17,899 bases of DNA from SLAN01 sp046545955 (GCA_046545955.1 JBKGYS010000042.1:1-17899), one strand, 5' to 3'. Shown: positions 1 to 7,363, numbered from the stretch's first letter. Notes: generated by a model from the sequence alone, not told the origin. Numbers and translations: made by a program.

Positions 1-80
1 CATACCGCAGGCGCGACAGCACGCGTTTTCGCGGACAACGGAGTTAAGGGCCCGGGACGAGAACATCGTTCTATAGTAAC

Positions 81-887
81 ATGGCAGTTATGCTCAAGCG
101 CTTTCTCGCTCGACTGCAAAGGCACGCCGAGCCGATCGATCCTGCAGTATGGGATTCGACTATGAGAGGCTACAACTTATTCTCCGACCTGCCGTCGAGC
201 GACCGTGAGAGGCTCAAAAGCACGGCCGAACTCTTACTCGCCCGCAAGGACATTAAAGTCTCCGAAGGCCCCGCGCTGACGCCGGTCGAACGAGCTACGC
301 TTGGCGCCCAGCTCGCGCTTCCCGTGCTTGAGCTGGGAATCAACTGGTACAAGGGCTGGTGGACAATCGTCGTGTTTCCGGACGCTTACCGGCGAACTTG
401 GAGCGAAGAGGATGAGTACGGGCTGGTGCACGAATACGAGGAAGACGTGGAAGGCGAAGTGCTCGAATACGGATCGGTAATACTCTCGCGGACAAGCATC
501 AACGATCGCCGCGGCAGCGCAAACGTGGTAATTCACGAAATGGCACACCAGCTCGACAGACTTACCGGCGAGATTGACGGACTCCCACCACTCCCGGCGG
601 GACTCGATGCCGGCGTCTGGCGTAGTACCTTCGACGATAACCTCGAAACGTTGCGGCGCGAGGCTTCGCATGGAAGGCGTACGCCCGTCGACGAGTACGC
701 ATGCGAAAGTCGCGAGGAGTTTTTCGCGGTCGCGAGCGAGCGTTTTTTTACCGCGCCGGTCAGCCTCGAACGAAAGCTGCCCACCATTTACCGTCTTTTG
801 TGCCGGTTCTATCGACAGGATCCTGCCGCACGCCGAAGAGCGCAAAAAAATGCCCCTCGACACGCGCGAGGGGCACAGTCTTCGTAA
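81..887 (+). CDS. mtfA: MtfA-like (M90 family) zinc-dependent peptidase
   Basis: Predicted cytosolic zinc metallopeptidase of the MtfA/M90 family. In E. coli, MtfA binds the glucose repressor Mlc and has aminopeptidase activity; that role is known for the family and is not shown here. The 268-residue length is close to E. coli MtfA. The zinc site HEMAHQLD is at residues 152-159, and a conserved downstream acidic stretch (ESREEFFAVASERFF, 209-223) should supply the third ligand and the family-typical helix. No signal peptide or membrane segment is seen. The start is uncertain: the ATG at 81 and another at 90 both lack a clear Shine-Dalgarno site, and a TATAGT box ends only three bases before the first ATG. 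The last ~40 bases also carry the terminator of the convergent gene. The fold assignment is solid; the physiological partner is unknown. Confidence 0.88.
   Translation: MAVMLKRFLARLQRHAEPIDPAVWDSTMRGYNLFSDLPSSDRERLKSTAELLLARKDIKVSEGPALTPVERATLGAQLALPVLELGINWYKGWWTIVVFPDAYRRTWSEEDEYGLVHEYEEDVEGEVLEYGSVILSRTSINDRRGSANVVIHEMAHQLDRLTGEIDGLPPLPAGLDAGVWRSTFDDNLETLRREASHGRRTPVDEYACESREEFFAVASERFFTAPVSLERKLPTIYRLLCRFYRQDPAARRRAQKNAPRHARGAQSS
844..875 (-). terminator. Rho-independent terminator of the fasciclin-like gene, inside the end of mtfA
   Basis: Read on the minus strand, a perfect 9-bp stem (TGCCCCTCG at 867-875 pairing with CGAGGGGCA at 851-859) with a 7-base loop is followed directly by seven U (844-850). 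It lies 23 bases past the stop of the minus-strand gene and within the last codons of the plus-strand peptidase gene. On the plus strand the A-run precedes the stem, so the terminator acts only for the minus-strand transcript. Confidence 0.85.
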
Positions 888-897
888 GTGAGCGCGG

Positions 898-1368
898 TCA
901 CTCGAGCGGCTCGTCGATCACGTAGACGATACCGTTTTCCGCGGGAACCGCGTCTTCAACCGCGATTTCATCTTCTAGGTAGATGTCGTCGTCGTCGGTT
1001 TCGACATCGACCTCGCTCTGGTCTCCGGTTGCAAACCATTCTACGAGTTCGAGCGGCTCCTCGGAGGCAATACCGTAGGAGATATGCGCGTTAAAGAGCT
1101 CCTCTGACTCTTCGGATGTTACCTCGTCGGCGTCAATGTCTTCGAGCGCGTCGTCGCTTGGGACAAAAAACGCCACGTTGTCGGACCCGTCGAGCGCGTT
1201 TTCAAAATCGTCGGCAAACAGCTCTTCCGCTTCGCTGGTCTCTTCGTGTTCGGATATCACGTCCTCGGCTGTTTCTCCGTCGGCATCGCCGGGCTCAACC
1301 TGCGAGAACAATGGTGATAGTCCGAAAGTCAACATAACCAGTGCGATGATGAACCATTTCCGGGACAT
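898..1368 (-). CDS. Small, highly acidic secreted fasciclin (FAS1)-domain protein
   Basis: A 156-residue exported protein. Residues 1-23 form a signal peptide: a basic SRK start, then a hydrophobic core (FIIALVMLTFGLSPLF). The rest resembles a short FAS1 domain, with an H1-type box NVAFFVPSDDAL at 64-75 and an H2-type box NGIVYVIDE at 145-153 near the C-terminus. FAS1 domains mediate adhesion or matrix contact in other proteins; the role here is unknown. After the signal, about 49 of 133 residues are Asp or Glu and there is no Lys or Arg, which is extreme even for a halophile. The ATG at 1368 was chosen over the longer frame reaching 1482 because GAGGAGGT sits 4 bases upstream and the signal peptide begins there. 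The lack of a lipobox cysteine argues against a lipoprotein. It is monocistronic, with its own terminator and a leader hairpin. Confidence 0.8.
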   Translation of the reverse strand: MSRKWFIIALVMLTFGLSPLFSQVEPGDADGETAEDVISEHEETSEAEELFADDFENALDGSDNVAFFVPSDDALEDIDADEVTSEESEELFNAHISYGIASEEPLELVEWFATGDQSEVDVETDDDDIYLEDEIAVEDAVPAENGIVYVIDEPLE

Positions 1369-1445
1369 AAGAACCTCCTCGGCCAATTGTCGACACCCGC
1401 AGCTAAGACCGCTACGGGCAACGATTGGCACTGATGAATAAGCTT

Positions 1446-1464
1446 GAGGAACGCTTCGTTCCTC
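1446..1464 (-). promoter_or_regulatory. Perfect inverted repeat in the leader of the fasciclin-like gene
   Basis: GAGGAACG (1446-1453) and CGTTCCTC (1457-1464) form a perfect 8-bp stem with a 3-base loop, 78 bases upstream of the start codon. A possible minus-strand -35 box TTGACA (1496-1501) lies upstream with a poor -10 (TCCATA, 1473-1478), which would put the hairpin near the 5' end of the mRNA. It could be an mRNA-stabilising stem or a repressor site. Confidence 0.4.
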
Positions 1465-1563
1465 GTTGTCGGTATGGAACAAGGTGGCGCACGGATGTCA
1501 AACGGCAGGAAACATCATTTAAAGATTGTATAAAACCGTGTATTCGTTGTAACGGACAGGCGG

Positions 1564-1595
1564 GCTCTTCGGTCTCCGGGAGGCAACCGAAGAGC
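1564..1595 (-). terminator. Strong hairpin just after fba, without a U-tract
   Basis: GCTCTTCGGT (1564-1573) and ACCGAAGAGC (1586-1595) pair perfectly over 10 bp with a 12-base loop. The stem begins 7 bases beyond the aldolase stop codon. Neither strand shows a U-run after it, so it may be a weak or factor-assisted terminator, or a 3' stabilising stem. Confidence 0.5.
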
Positions 1596-1602
1596 GGATT
1601 TC

Positions 1603-2607
1603 TCAACCCTTATAGTACGAAGGCAGCGGCTTACCCTGCTCTTCCCAGTGCCCGATGACTGCGTCGGCCTGTCCGGCGCTGTTCAGTACATCGAGCTTTC
1701 GCTTAACCATCGACACAATCTCTTCGCGCGCCGGGCCGAGATACTTTCGCGGGTCGAACTCTTCGGGCTTGGTCGCAAACACTTCGCGGATCTTCGCGGT
1801 CATTGCCAGGCGAAGGTCGGTATCGATATTCACCTTGCACACTCCGTATGTGCGAACCGCGCTCGCGATCTGCTCCTCGGGAACGCCCATCGCGTTCGGC
1901 ATGGCGCCACCGTACTTGTTCACGAGCTGAACGTACTCCTGCGGTACACTCGATGAGCCATGCATGACAAGCGGAGTTCCGGGACAGGTTTCCATAATCT
2001 GCTCTATGCGATCGAAAGCAAGCGTCGGCGCTTTGGAAAACTTATAGGCCCCATGGCTCGTACCGATTGCGACCGCAAGACTGTCGAGCCCCGTACGCTC
2101 GACGAATTCCCTCGCCTGTTGCGGGTCGGTGAGGAATTTCTCGAGATTCTTCTCGTATTCCTCCGCTGAGAGTCCGATGACATCCTCTTCTATACCGCCA
2201 AGCTGTCCGAGCTCGGCTTCAACCACTACGCCGGCGTCGTGGGCAAGCTGTACGGTCTCGGCGGTAAGCCGCGTGTTCTCGTCGAAATCGTGATGCGATC
2301 CGTCGATCATAACCGAAGTGTATCCGTCGGCAATGCACTGTTTTATCAGGTCGATGGTGTCCCCGTGGTCACAGTGTATCGCGATAGGAACCTGCGGATA
2401 CTCCTCCACACACGCGTCGATGATCTTCTTGAGAAACCGGATATTGGCGTATTTGCGCGCACCCTTGGAAATCTGAAGGATTACCGGACTCTTCCTCTCG
2501 GCACAGGCTTCGATAATCGCTTGCGTGATTTCCATATTGTTTACGTTAAATGCGCCGACGCCGAAACCACCCCTGTAGGCAAGGTCGAACATTGGCTTGG
2601 TAGTCAT
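1603..2607 (-). CDS. fba: Class II fructose-1,6-bisphosphate aldolase
   Basis: Zinc-dependent cytosolic aldolase of glycolysis and gluconeogenesis, cleaving fructose 1,6-bisphosphate to glyceraldehyde 3-phosphate and dihydroxyacetone phosphate. Key motifs (334-residue numbering): GAFNVNNME (18-26); AIHCDHGD (76-83) with the catalytic Asp and a zinc His; AELGQLGG (131-138) with a Glu near the metal; GTSHGAYK (182-189) and HGSSSVP (216-222) with the other zinc His residues and phosphate contacts; NIDTDLR (260-266). Length and motifs fit the longer class IIB-type aldolases. Two ATGs are possible. A GAGAG box sits only 3 bases before the one at 2613 but 9 bases before the one at 2607, so 2607 is preferred. 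It lies 115 bases downstream of the acyl-CoA synthetase on the same strand and could share its transcript. A weak promoter-like pair in that gap gives no firm answer. Confidence 0.95.
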   Translation of the reverse strand: MTTKPMFDLAYRGGFGVGAFNVNNMEITQAIIEACAERKSPVILQISKGARKYANIRFLKKIIDACVEEYPQVPIAIHCDHGDTIDLIKQCIADGYTSVMIDGSHHDFDENTRLTAETVQLAHDAGVVVEAELGQLGGIEEDVIGLSAEEYEKNLEKFLTDPQQAREFVERTGLDSLAVAIGTSHGAYKFSKAPTLAFDRIEQIMETCPGTPLVMHGSSSVPQEYVQLVNKYGGAMPNAMGVPEEQIASAVRTYGVCKVNIDTDLRLAMTAKIREVFATKPEEFDPRKYLGPAREEIVSMVKRKLDVLNSAGQADAVIGHWEEQGKPLPSYYKG

Positions 2608-2722
2608 TAGCATAGGCTCTCATTATTTCCGACAACTGCCCGGGTGGCAAGTGCCGAAGGCAGCACCGCTCACGCTCTATCGCACACGTCGGTCCTCGGT
2701 GGCAATGCATCAGACTCCCTCT

Positions 2723-4375
2723 CTATCTTCCGTTCTCAACGATCTGGTCGTAGCGGTAGCGTTTTATTTTCATGGTCGGGGTCTTCTCAAACGGCTCTTC
2801 TTGAAGCACAAAGCGGGATATTTGTGCGAAGGAGCTCAACTGTGCGTTGATTTCCGAGCGCACCCGTTCGAGATAAGCGGCGGCCTCCCGCTTCACGCGG
2901 TCATAGGTGATTTCACCGAGCTGTTCGCGAAGTGCGTCGAGCTCGACCGCTACGAGCGCTACGAGCCGCTGCCCCTGTTTGACAACAAGGCTTTCGGAGA
3001 TGAGGGGGCGCGTGTTAATAAGCGCCTCGAGCTCTTCAGGATAGATATTTTTTCCGCTCGGCTCCACGATAACATTCTTGAGCCTTCCCTTTACGAACAG
3101 ACGATTGTTCCGGTCGATGAATCCGAGATCACCGGTACGAAACCACCCGTCATCGGTGAACGCGGCATCCGTCCGCTGTGAGTCACGGTAGTATCCCTTC
3201 ATTACATTCGGCCCGCGAACCTGAATCTCGCCCTCGCCGGTAACGGGATTCGTATCGGCAAGCCGAATCTCGACTCCCTCCACCGCGGGGCCGACTCCGC
3301 GATACACCTGGGCCGCCGGAACCCCCGAGGCGATCAGGGGCGAAGTCTCTGTCAGCCCATACCCGACTCCGTAGGGGAAGCGTGCTTCCTGGAGAAACTT
3401 CTCAACGTCCGGGCCAATGGGAGCGCCCCCGAGCCCGAAAAACCGCAGTCTACCGCCGAACGTCTCGAGAAGCCGTTTCCCCGCCGCCCGGTGGAACGCT
3501 TTTCGCACCGGGCTCAGCTTTTGAACCGCGCGCAAAAGAGCGTTGCGGGTGAGTTTCGGCACTATCCGGCTGCGATATATCTTCTCGATAATCATCGGAA
3601 CCGAAAGCACAAGATGAGGACGTACCTTCGCAAGAGCCGTGAGCATTGCCGAGGGGGATGGCTGGCGACCGAGATAGTATACGGTCATGCCGGCCGAGAG
3701 CGGGGCGATCAACCCGATCGTACATTCGTAGGTGTGCGCGAGCGGAAGAATGGAAAGCGCGCACTCACCTGGATTCGCATCTGCAAGCGGCCTCGCCGCC
3801 TCGGCGTTCGAGATAATGTTTGCGTGACTGAGCATGACACCCTTGGACTGCCCGGTGGTGCCGCTCGTGTAGATAATCGCGGCAAGATCGTCTTCGGCAA
3901 CCGGCGGGGCATCGGCGATCTGTTCGCCGATGCCGTCGTCGACGGTGTCCTTTGGTCGCGGCTCCGGCAAGCCCTGGAAATCGTTGAGGGTGACCGCAAC
4001 GCGGTCACCGACATGGCCGATCTTCTCGGAGAGCATACGCGAGACGAATACGACCTTCGCCTTCGCGTGATCGAGGATGTTTCGAATTTCGGTAGCTGAA
4101 AAGTCCGGAAGGATCGGAACGATAACCGCCCCCATCGTGGTTGTCGCGAGGTACACGACTGCCCAGTTCGGCATATTCTCGCCGACAAGTGCGACGCGGT
4201 CGCCCTTTTCGACCCCGAGCGTTCGCAAACGCTGCGAGACACTCTGCGACGCGACCGCAAGGTCGCGATATGTGAGTGCCTCGCCGTCTACCAGGCTTAA
4301 AGCCGAAAAGTCGGCGAATCTGGTAAGGCTACGATTCAGCAGGTCCGGAAACGTTCTATTCGTTAAAGTGTCCAC
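2723..4375 (-). CDS. AMP-forming long-chain fatty acid-CoA ligase (acyl-CoA synthetase)
   Basis: ANL-superfamily adenylate-forming enzyme that activates a carboxylic acid, most likely a long-chain fatty acid, through acyl-AMP to acyl-CoA. Counting from a longer frame that begins at TTG 4411: the P-loop YTSGTTGQSKG is at 181-191, YGLTETSP at 351-358, the hinge-region motif GWFRTGDLG at 422-430, KGRLKNVIVEPSGKNIYPEE at 441-460, and the C-terminal catalytic Lys region TPTMKIKRY at 544-552. The KGRLKNVI/GKNIYPEE pattern is typical of bacterial FadD/FAA1-like ligases. I place the start at GTG 4375, which gives 550 residues beginning MDTLTNRTFPDLL, because that resembles family N-termini. Neither start has a good ribosome site. 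The gene is divergent from the permease and lies upstream of fba. The acyl chain length cannot be read from the sequence. Confidence 0.88.
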   Translation of the reverse strand: MDTLTNRTFPDLLNRSLTRFADFSALSLVDGEALTYRDLAVASQSVSQRLRTLGVEKGDRVALVGENMPNWAVVYLATTTMGAVIVPILPDFSATEIRNILDHAKAKVVFVSRMLSEKIGHVGDRVAVTLNDFQGLPEPRPKDTVDDGIGEQIADAPPVAEDDLAAIIYTSGTTGQSKGVMLSHANIISNAEAARPLADANPGECALSILPLAHTYECTIGLIAPLSAGMTVYYLGRQPSPSAMLTALAKVRPHLVLSVPMIIEKIYRSRIVPKLTRNALLRAVQKLSPVRKAFHRAAGKRLLETFGGRLRFFGLGGAPIGPDVEKFLQEARFPYGVGYGLTETSPLIASGVPAAQVYRGVGPAVEGVEIRLADTNPVTGEGEIQVRGPNVMKGYYRDSQRTDAAFTDDGWFRTGDLGFIDRNNRLFVKGRLKNVIVEPSGKNIYPEELEALINTRPLISESLVVKQGQRLVALVAVELDALREQLGEITYDRVKREAAAYLERVRSEINAQLSSFAQISRFVLQEEPFEKTPTMKIKRYRYDQIVENGR

Positions 4376-4492
4376 AAACAACAGCGTACGTTTGGTTCGG
4401 ATTTGTCGCAAGAATCGGGGTATCGGTGGAACACGAACTTTTTCTTACCGTCTTTTGTCCGTGCAACCAGGAATTTTGTTAACCGTTACGAC

Positions 4493-4520
4493 TTGCATAT
4501 CGCGTGTCGGTATGTACACT
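4493..4520 (+). promoter_or_regulatory. Likely sigma-70-type promoter of the nucleobase permease
   Basis: TTGCAT (4493-4498) and TACACT (4515-4520) are separated by 16 bases and lie about 65 bases before the permease start. The -10 matches four of six consensus positions. Transcription would start near 4527 and leave a leader of roughly 58 bases. Confidence 0.45.
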
Positions 4521-4526
4521 GCAATA

Positions 4527-4573
4527 AGAAGTCGTAGACGGGACTGTCAGGTCCGAACGCCACCTTCAAAAAA
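4527..4573 (+). promoter_or_regulatory. Short structured leader of the permease mRNA
   Basis: Between the predicted start of transcription and the AGGAG ribosome site (4574-4578) the leader contains GGAC and GTCC arms (around 4541-4554) closing a 6-base loop. A nucleobase permease leader is a place where ligand-binding RNAs occur. I cannot match this sequence to the purine, PreQ1 or xanthine riboswitch classes by eye, so it is only a candidate. Confidence 0.25.
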
Positions 4574-4584
4574 AGGAGTTTCTT

Positions 4585-5853
4585 ATGTCTGATGTCGACT
4601 CTCAAGAAGGAATCAACGGAAAAGTCGTTGTTCTCGGACTCCAGCATACGTTCGTCATGTTCGGCGCAACGGTGCTTGTACCGGTACTCACCGGACTGGA
4701 CGTCGGAGTTACTCTGTTCGCAGCCGGTATTGGCACGTTGATCTTTCATGTCATAACGCAGTTCAAAATGCCTGTGTTTCTAGGCAGCTCGTTCGCGTTT
4801 CTGCCACCGATTTTCGCGGTAGCCGCCGCCCATGGGGATGATCTCGCCTACGCAACCGGGGCGATTGCAGTTGCCGGTCTCGTATACGTAGTCGTCTCTC
4901 TCATATTCACCTATGTTTCAACCGATTGGCTTCACAAGATTCTCCCGCCACACGTGACAGGACCGATTATCATTCTTATCGGACTTCTGCTCGCTCCTAC
5001 GGCCATCGGAAACATAACCGGAGACGCCGCCTCCGATATCGTTGACGAGATCGGTCGGAACGGCGCGTGGCTTATCGCGTTGATCACCTTTGCTACCGGA
5101 GTCGTCGTGAAGGTGGCGTTCGATCGCAATGGCTGGAGATTCGCCTCCCAGTTACCGGTACTCATCGCGCTTGTCGTAGGTTATGTTGTGGCTATCATCG
5201 CCGGGATCGTTGATTTCGGTATCGTTGCCGACCGCGCATGGATCGGCTTTCCGGAGTTCATGGCTCCAAAGTTTTCGTTTACGGCAATAGCCTTAACCGT
5301 TCCCGTGGCGATCGTCACTGTGGTCGAGCACTTCGGTGATGTAATCGCCATCGGAAACGTAGTTAAGAAGGACTACATCAAAGACCCCGGAATTAACCGC
5401 ACGCTGCTCGGCGATGGAATAGCCACAAGCGTTTCAGCACTCCTCGGCGGGCCCGCTAACACCACCTACAGTGAGAACACCGGCGCGGTCGCGTTGACCG
5501 GCGTCTACAACCCGAACGTAATGCGGATAGCCGCGGTGTTCGCGATCATACTTTCGGTTATTCCAAAGTTCAACGGTATGATTCAGTCTATTCCTGCTCC
5601 GATTATCGGTGGGATTTCAATCCTCCTCTTCGGAATGATTGCGGCGATCGGTATCCGAAACATGGTGGAATCTCGTGTTAATATGGATAATCCCAAGATA
5701 CTTATCATCGTCGCCACAATCCTGATTATTGGCACCGGCGAAGCCGCCTTTACCGCCGGTGAGACATTTGAACTGACCGGACTCGGACTCGCCGCGGTGG
5801 TCGGTATTCTCTTGAACCTGATCATTAACTTCAAAAGCTTCACGACAAAGTAG
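4585..5853 (+). CDS. uraA: NCS2-family nucleobase:cation symporter, uracil permease type (UraA-like)
   Basis: Inner-membrane nucleobase transporter of the NCS2/NAT family, 422 residues with many hydrophobic segments, compatible with the 14-helix UraA fold. TVVEHFGDVIAIGNVV (245-260) carries a Glu aligning with UraA Glu241. The NAT signature region TTYSENTGAVALTGVYNP (293-310) has Glu297 at the UraA Glu290 position, where xanthine and urate carriers usually have Gln. On this basis uracil is the more likely substrate, although the neighbouring hydroxylase makes a purine tempting. Translation starts at an ATG with an excellent AAAAGGAG 6 bases upstream. The gene has its own promoter, leader and strong terminator, so it is a single-gene unit. 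The family is certain; the exact base is inferred. Confidence 0.9.
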   Translation: MSDVDSQEGINGKVVVLGLQHTFVMFGATVLVPVLTGLDVGVTLFAAGIGTLIFHVITQFKMPVFLGSSFAFLPPIFAVAAAHGDDLAYATGAIAVAGLVYVVVSLIFTYVSTDWLHKILPPHVTGPIIILIGLLLAPTAIGNITGDAASDIVDEIGRNGAWLIALITFATGVVVKVAFDRNGWRFASQLPVLIALVVGYVVAIIAGIVDFGIVADRAWIGFPEFMAPKFSFTAIALTVPVAIVTVVEHFGDVIAIGNVVKKDYIKDPGINRTLLGDGIATSVSALLGGPANTTYSENTGAVALTGVYNPNVMRIAAVFAIILSVIPKFNGMIQSIPAPIIGGISILLFGMIAAIGIRNMVESRVNMDNPKILIIVATILIIGTGEAAFTAGETFELTGLGLAAVVGILLNLIINFKSFTTK

Positions 5854-5872
5854 AGCAGGCACAGCTCCTTGT

Positions 5873-5903
5873 AGCCCCACTAAGCACTGTGGGGCTTTTT
5901 TTT
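5873..5903 (+). terminator. Rho-independent terminator of the permease gene
   Basis: AGCCCCAC (5873-5880) and GTGGGGCT (5889-5896) form an 8-bp GC-rich stem with an 8-base loop, followed by an unbroken run of T through 5903. It starts 19 bases after the permease stop codon. Confidence 0.95.
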
Positions 5904-5933
5904 GTACAGACGCTCCAAACCCCGAAAGCAAAC

Positions 5934-5945
5934 GTGTCCGGACAC
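5934..5945. repeat. 12-bp perfect palindrome between uraA and moeB
   Basis: GTGTCCGGACAC is self-complementary with no loop. It lies in the gap between two convergent genes, where an operator is not expected. It may be a weak bidirectional stem or chance in GC-rich sequence. Confidence 0.3.
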
Positions 5946-6000
5946 ACCGTGCACAATAAAACGAAACGACCGTGAGCTGCAGGTAAGCCACGCTACGCGG

Positions 6001-7302
6001 CTATCCCCGTTCGACCGGCAACCGCTCGTTCATCCAGGCCAGCATACCACCGTCGAGGTTATACACTGAATCGAACCCGTGAGCACGAAGCAAAAGGCTA
6101 ACCTCAGCGCTGCGCGCGCCGCTGTGGCAGACAACGATTGTGCGGGCGGCGGGGTCGAGCTCACCCATGCGATCAGGAACCGTTGCCTGCGGAATAAGCC
6201 GTATTCCCGGAATACGGCACGCACGGTGTTCCGCAGGTTCGCGGACATCTATCCACTGCACGCCGTACGTGTCTCGAAGCAAGGCCGCATCAGCCGGATC
6301 CAAAGACAGGCCGGCTTCGCGTGCCTTCTCGGCGGGAGACATGCGCACGTCACGCGGGGCGCCGGCCGGCTCGTTTTCGGCAGGGCTGGCCGGCTCGTTT
6401 TCGGTGGCGCCGGCCGGCTCGTTTTCGGCAGGGCCGGCCTCCGCCTGCTCGCCCGCCGACAAAGAATGAGCGACATCGGCGGATTGTCGGACGCCGCAAA
6501 ACGCCTCGTAGTCGATGAGCGATGTTATGCTTCGATTCTCCCCACAAGCAGGACAGTCCGGATTGCGAGGCCACGAAATCTCCCGCGACTCCCCCTCGAG
6601 TGCGTCGAACATAAGTAAACGGTTGGTAAGCGCTCGCCCGGTTCCAAGAAGAAGTTTTACCGCTTCGAGCGCCTGACGGGTACCAATATGCCCCGCAAGC
6701 ATCCCAGACACTCCCGCCTGCGCGCAGTTTGGTACCGACCCTGGTGGAGGCGGCTCGGGGAAAAGGCATCTGTAACAACCGGTAGCCCGCGTGTACACGG
6801 TGCACTGCGCTTCCCAACGGAGAATACTCGCGTCGACAAGCGGGATATCTTCGATCATGCACGCGTCATTTACAAGGTATCTCGTCGGAAAATTGTCGCA
6901 GCCGTTCACCACGACATCGTAGCCGCAGACGATCCCGCGCGCGTTGTCGCTGCGCAAAACGCGGTCGTACACTTCGACTCGTACATCCGGATTCGACGCC
7001 TCGAGTGCTTCCCGCGCCGACTCGACCTTCGGCCGCCCGATGTCGGCGGTTCCGTGAAGCACCTGCCGGTGCAGATTCGAGCGGTCAACGACATCTCCGT
7101 CGACGATCCCGATGGTTCCAACGCCTGCCGCGGCGAGGTACAAGGCCACCGCTGACCCGAGGCCTCCGGCGCCTACACAGAGTACCTTCGAGTCGAGCAG
7201 TTTTCTCTGCCCGTCGATCCCGATTTCCGCGAGCGCGATTTGTCGTGAGTAACGCTCAAGCTGTTCCCGGGTTAAGACTCGTTCGTTGGCATGGTTGTTC
7301 AT
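6001..7302 (-). CDS. moeB: MoeB/ThiF-family MoaD-adenylyltransferase fused to a rhodanese domain (MOCS3-like)
   Basis: E1-like enzyme that adenylates the C-terminal glycine of a ubiquitin-like sulfur carrier, here most likely MoaD, for molybdopterin synthesis. The adenylation domain (about 1-260) has the nucleotide loop GAGGLGS (44-50), DVVDRSNLHRQ (70-80), NGCDNFPTR (133-141) and zinc CxxC pairs at C176/C179 and C250/C253. A second domain (about 335-433) is a rhodanese with IDVREPAEH (351-359) and an active-site loop CHSGARS with persulfide Cys392, so activation and sulfur delivery are joined as in eukaryotic MOCS3/Uba4. The linker (about 283-325) is low-complexity and holds three 8-residue repeats. 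The gene is divergent from moaA across 188 bases and faces the permease. GAAGG lies 4 bases before the ATG. A role in thiamine synthesis is possible, but the Moco neighbours favour MoeB. Confidence 0.9.
   Translation of the reverse strand: MNNHANERVLTREQLERYSRQIALAEIGIDGQRKLLDSKVLCVGAGGLGSAVALYLAAAGVGTIGIVDGDVVDRSNLHRQVLHGTADIGRPKVESAREALEASNPDVRVEVYDRVLRSDNARGIVCGYDVVVNGCDNFPTRYLVNDACMIEDIPLVDASILRWEAQCTVYTRATGCYRCLFPEPPPPGSVPNCAQAGVSGMLAGHIGTRQALEAVKLLLGTGRALTNRLLMFDALEGESREISWPRNPDCPACGENRSITSLIDYEAFCGVRQSADVAHSLSAGEQAEAGPAENEPAGATENEPASPAENEPAGAPRDVRMSPAEKAREAGLSLDPADAALLRDTYGVQWIDVREPAEHRACRIPGIRLIPQATVPDRMGELDPAARTIVVCHSGARSAEVSLLLRAHGFDSVYNLDGGMLAWMNERLPVERG
6364..6435. repeat. 24-bp tandem repeat, three copies, inside the moeB linker
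   Basis: The sequence GGCCGGCTCGTTTTCGG recurs at 6364, 6388 and 6412, giving a 24-bp period (exactly eight codons) and keeping the reading frame. It encodes PAENEPAG, ATENEPAS and PAENEPAG (residues 291-314). The near identity suggests recent duplication by slippage, so copy number may vary between strains. Confidence 0.9.
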
Positions 7303-7343
7303 AGTGCCTTCACGGCTTGATCAGGTTGATGCTGGAACCATAG

Positions 7344-7362
7344 CACCGTCAATGAGACGGTG
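7344..7362. promoter_or_regulatory. Inverted repeat in the moeB-moaA divergent intergenic region
   Basis: CACCGTC (7344-7350) and GACGGTG (7356-7362) are perfect 7-bp arms around a 5-base loop. ATA (7340-7342) and TAT (7363-7365) extend the stem past one bulged G. It lies between two divergent Moco genes and touches the moaA leader structure. It could be a shared operator or the first hairpin of the moaA leader RNA. Confidence 0.45.
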
Positions 7363-7363
7363 T

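Noticed and set aside
234..863. 209-residue open frame opposite the MtfA-like gene
   Set aside because: Antisense shadow; the plus-strand zinc motif and family length settle the coding strand.
3491..4099. 202-residue open frame opposite the acyl-CoA synthetase
   Set aside because: It overlaps the essential core of a well-recognised enzyme and has no motif of its own.
4585..5853. Xanthine or urate permease linked to the hydroxylase
   Set aside because: The NAT signature has Glu297 as in UraA, where purine carriers usually have Gln, and the gene is an isolated unit 9 kb from the hydroxylase. Not excluded, only not supported.
6364..6435. CRISPR-like direct repeats
   Set aside because: The units are contiguous with no spacers, in frame, and inside a coding linker.
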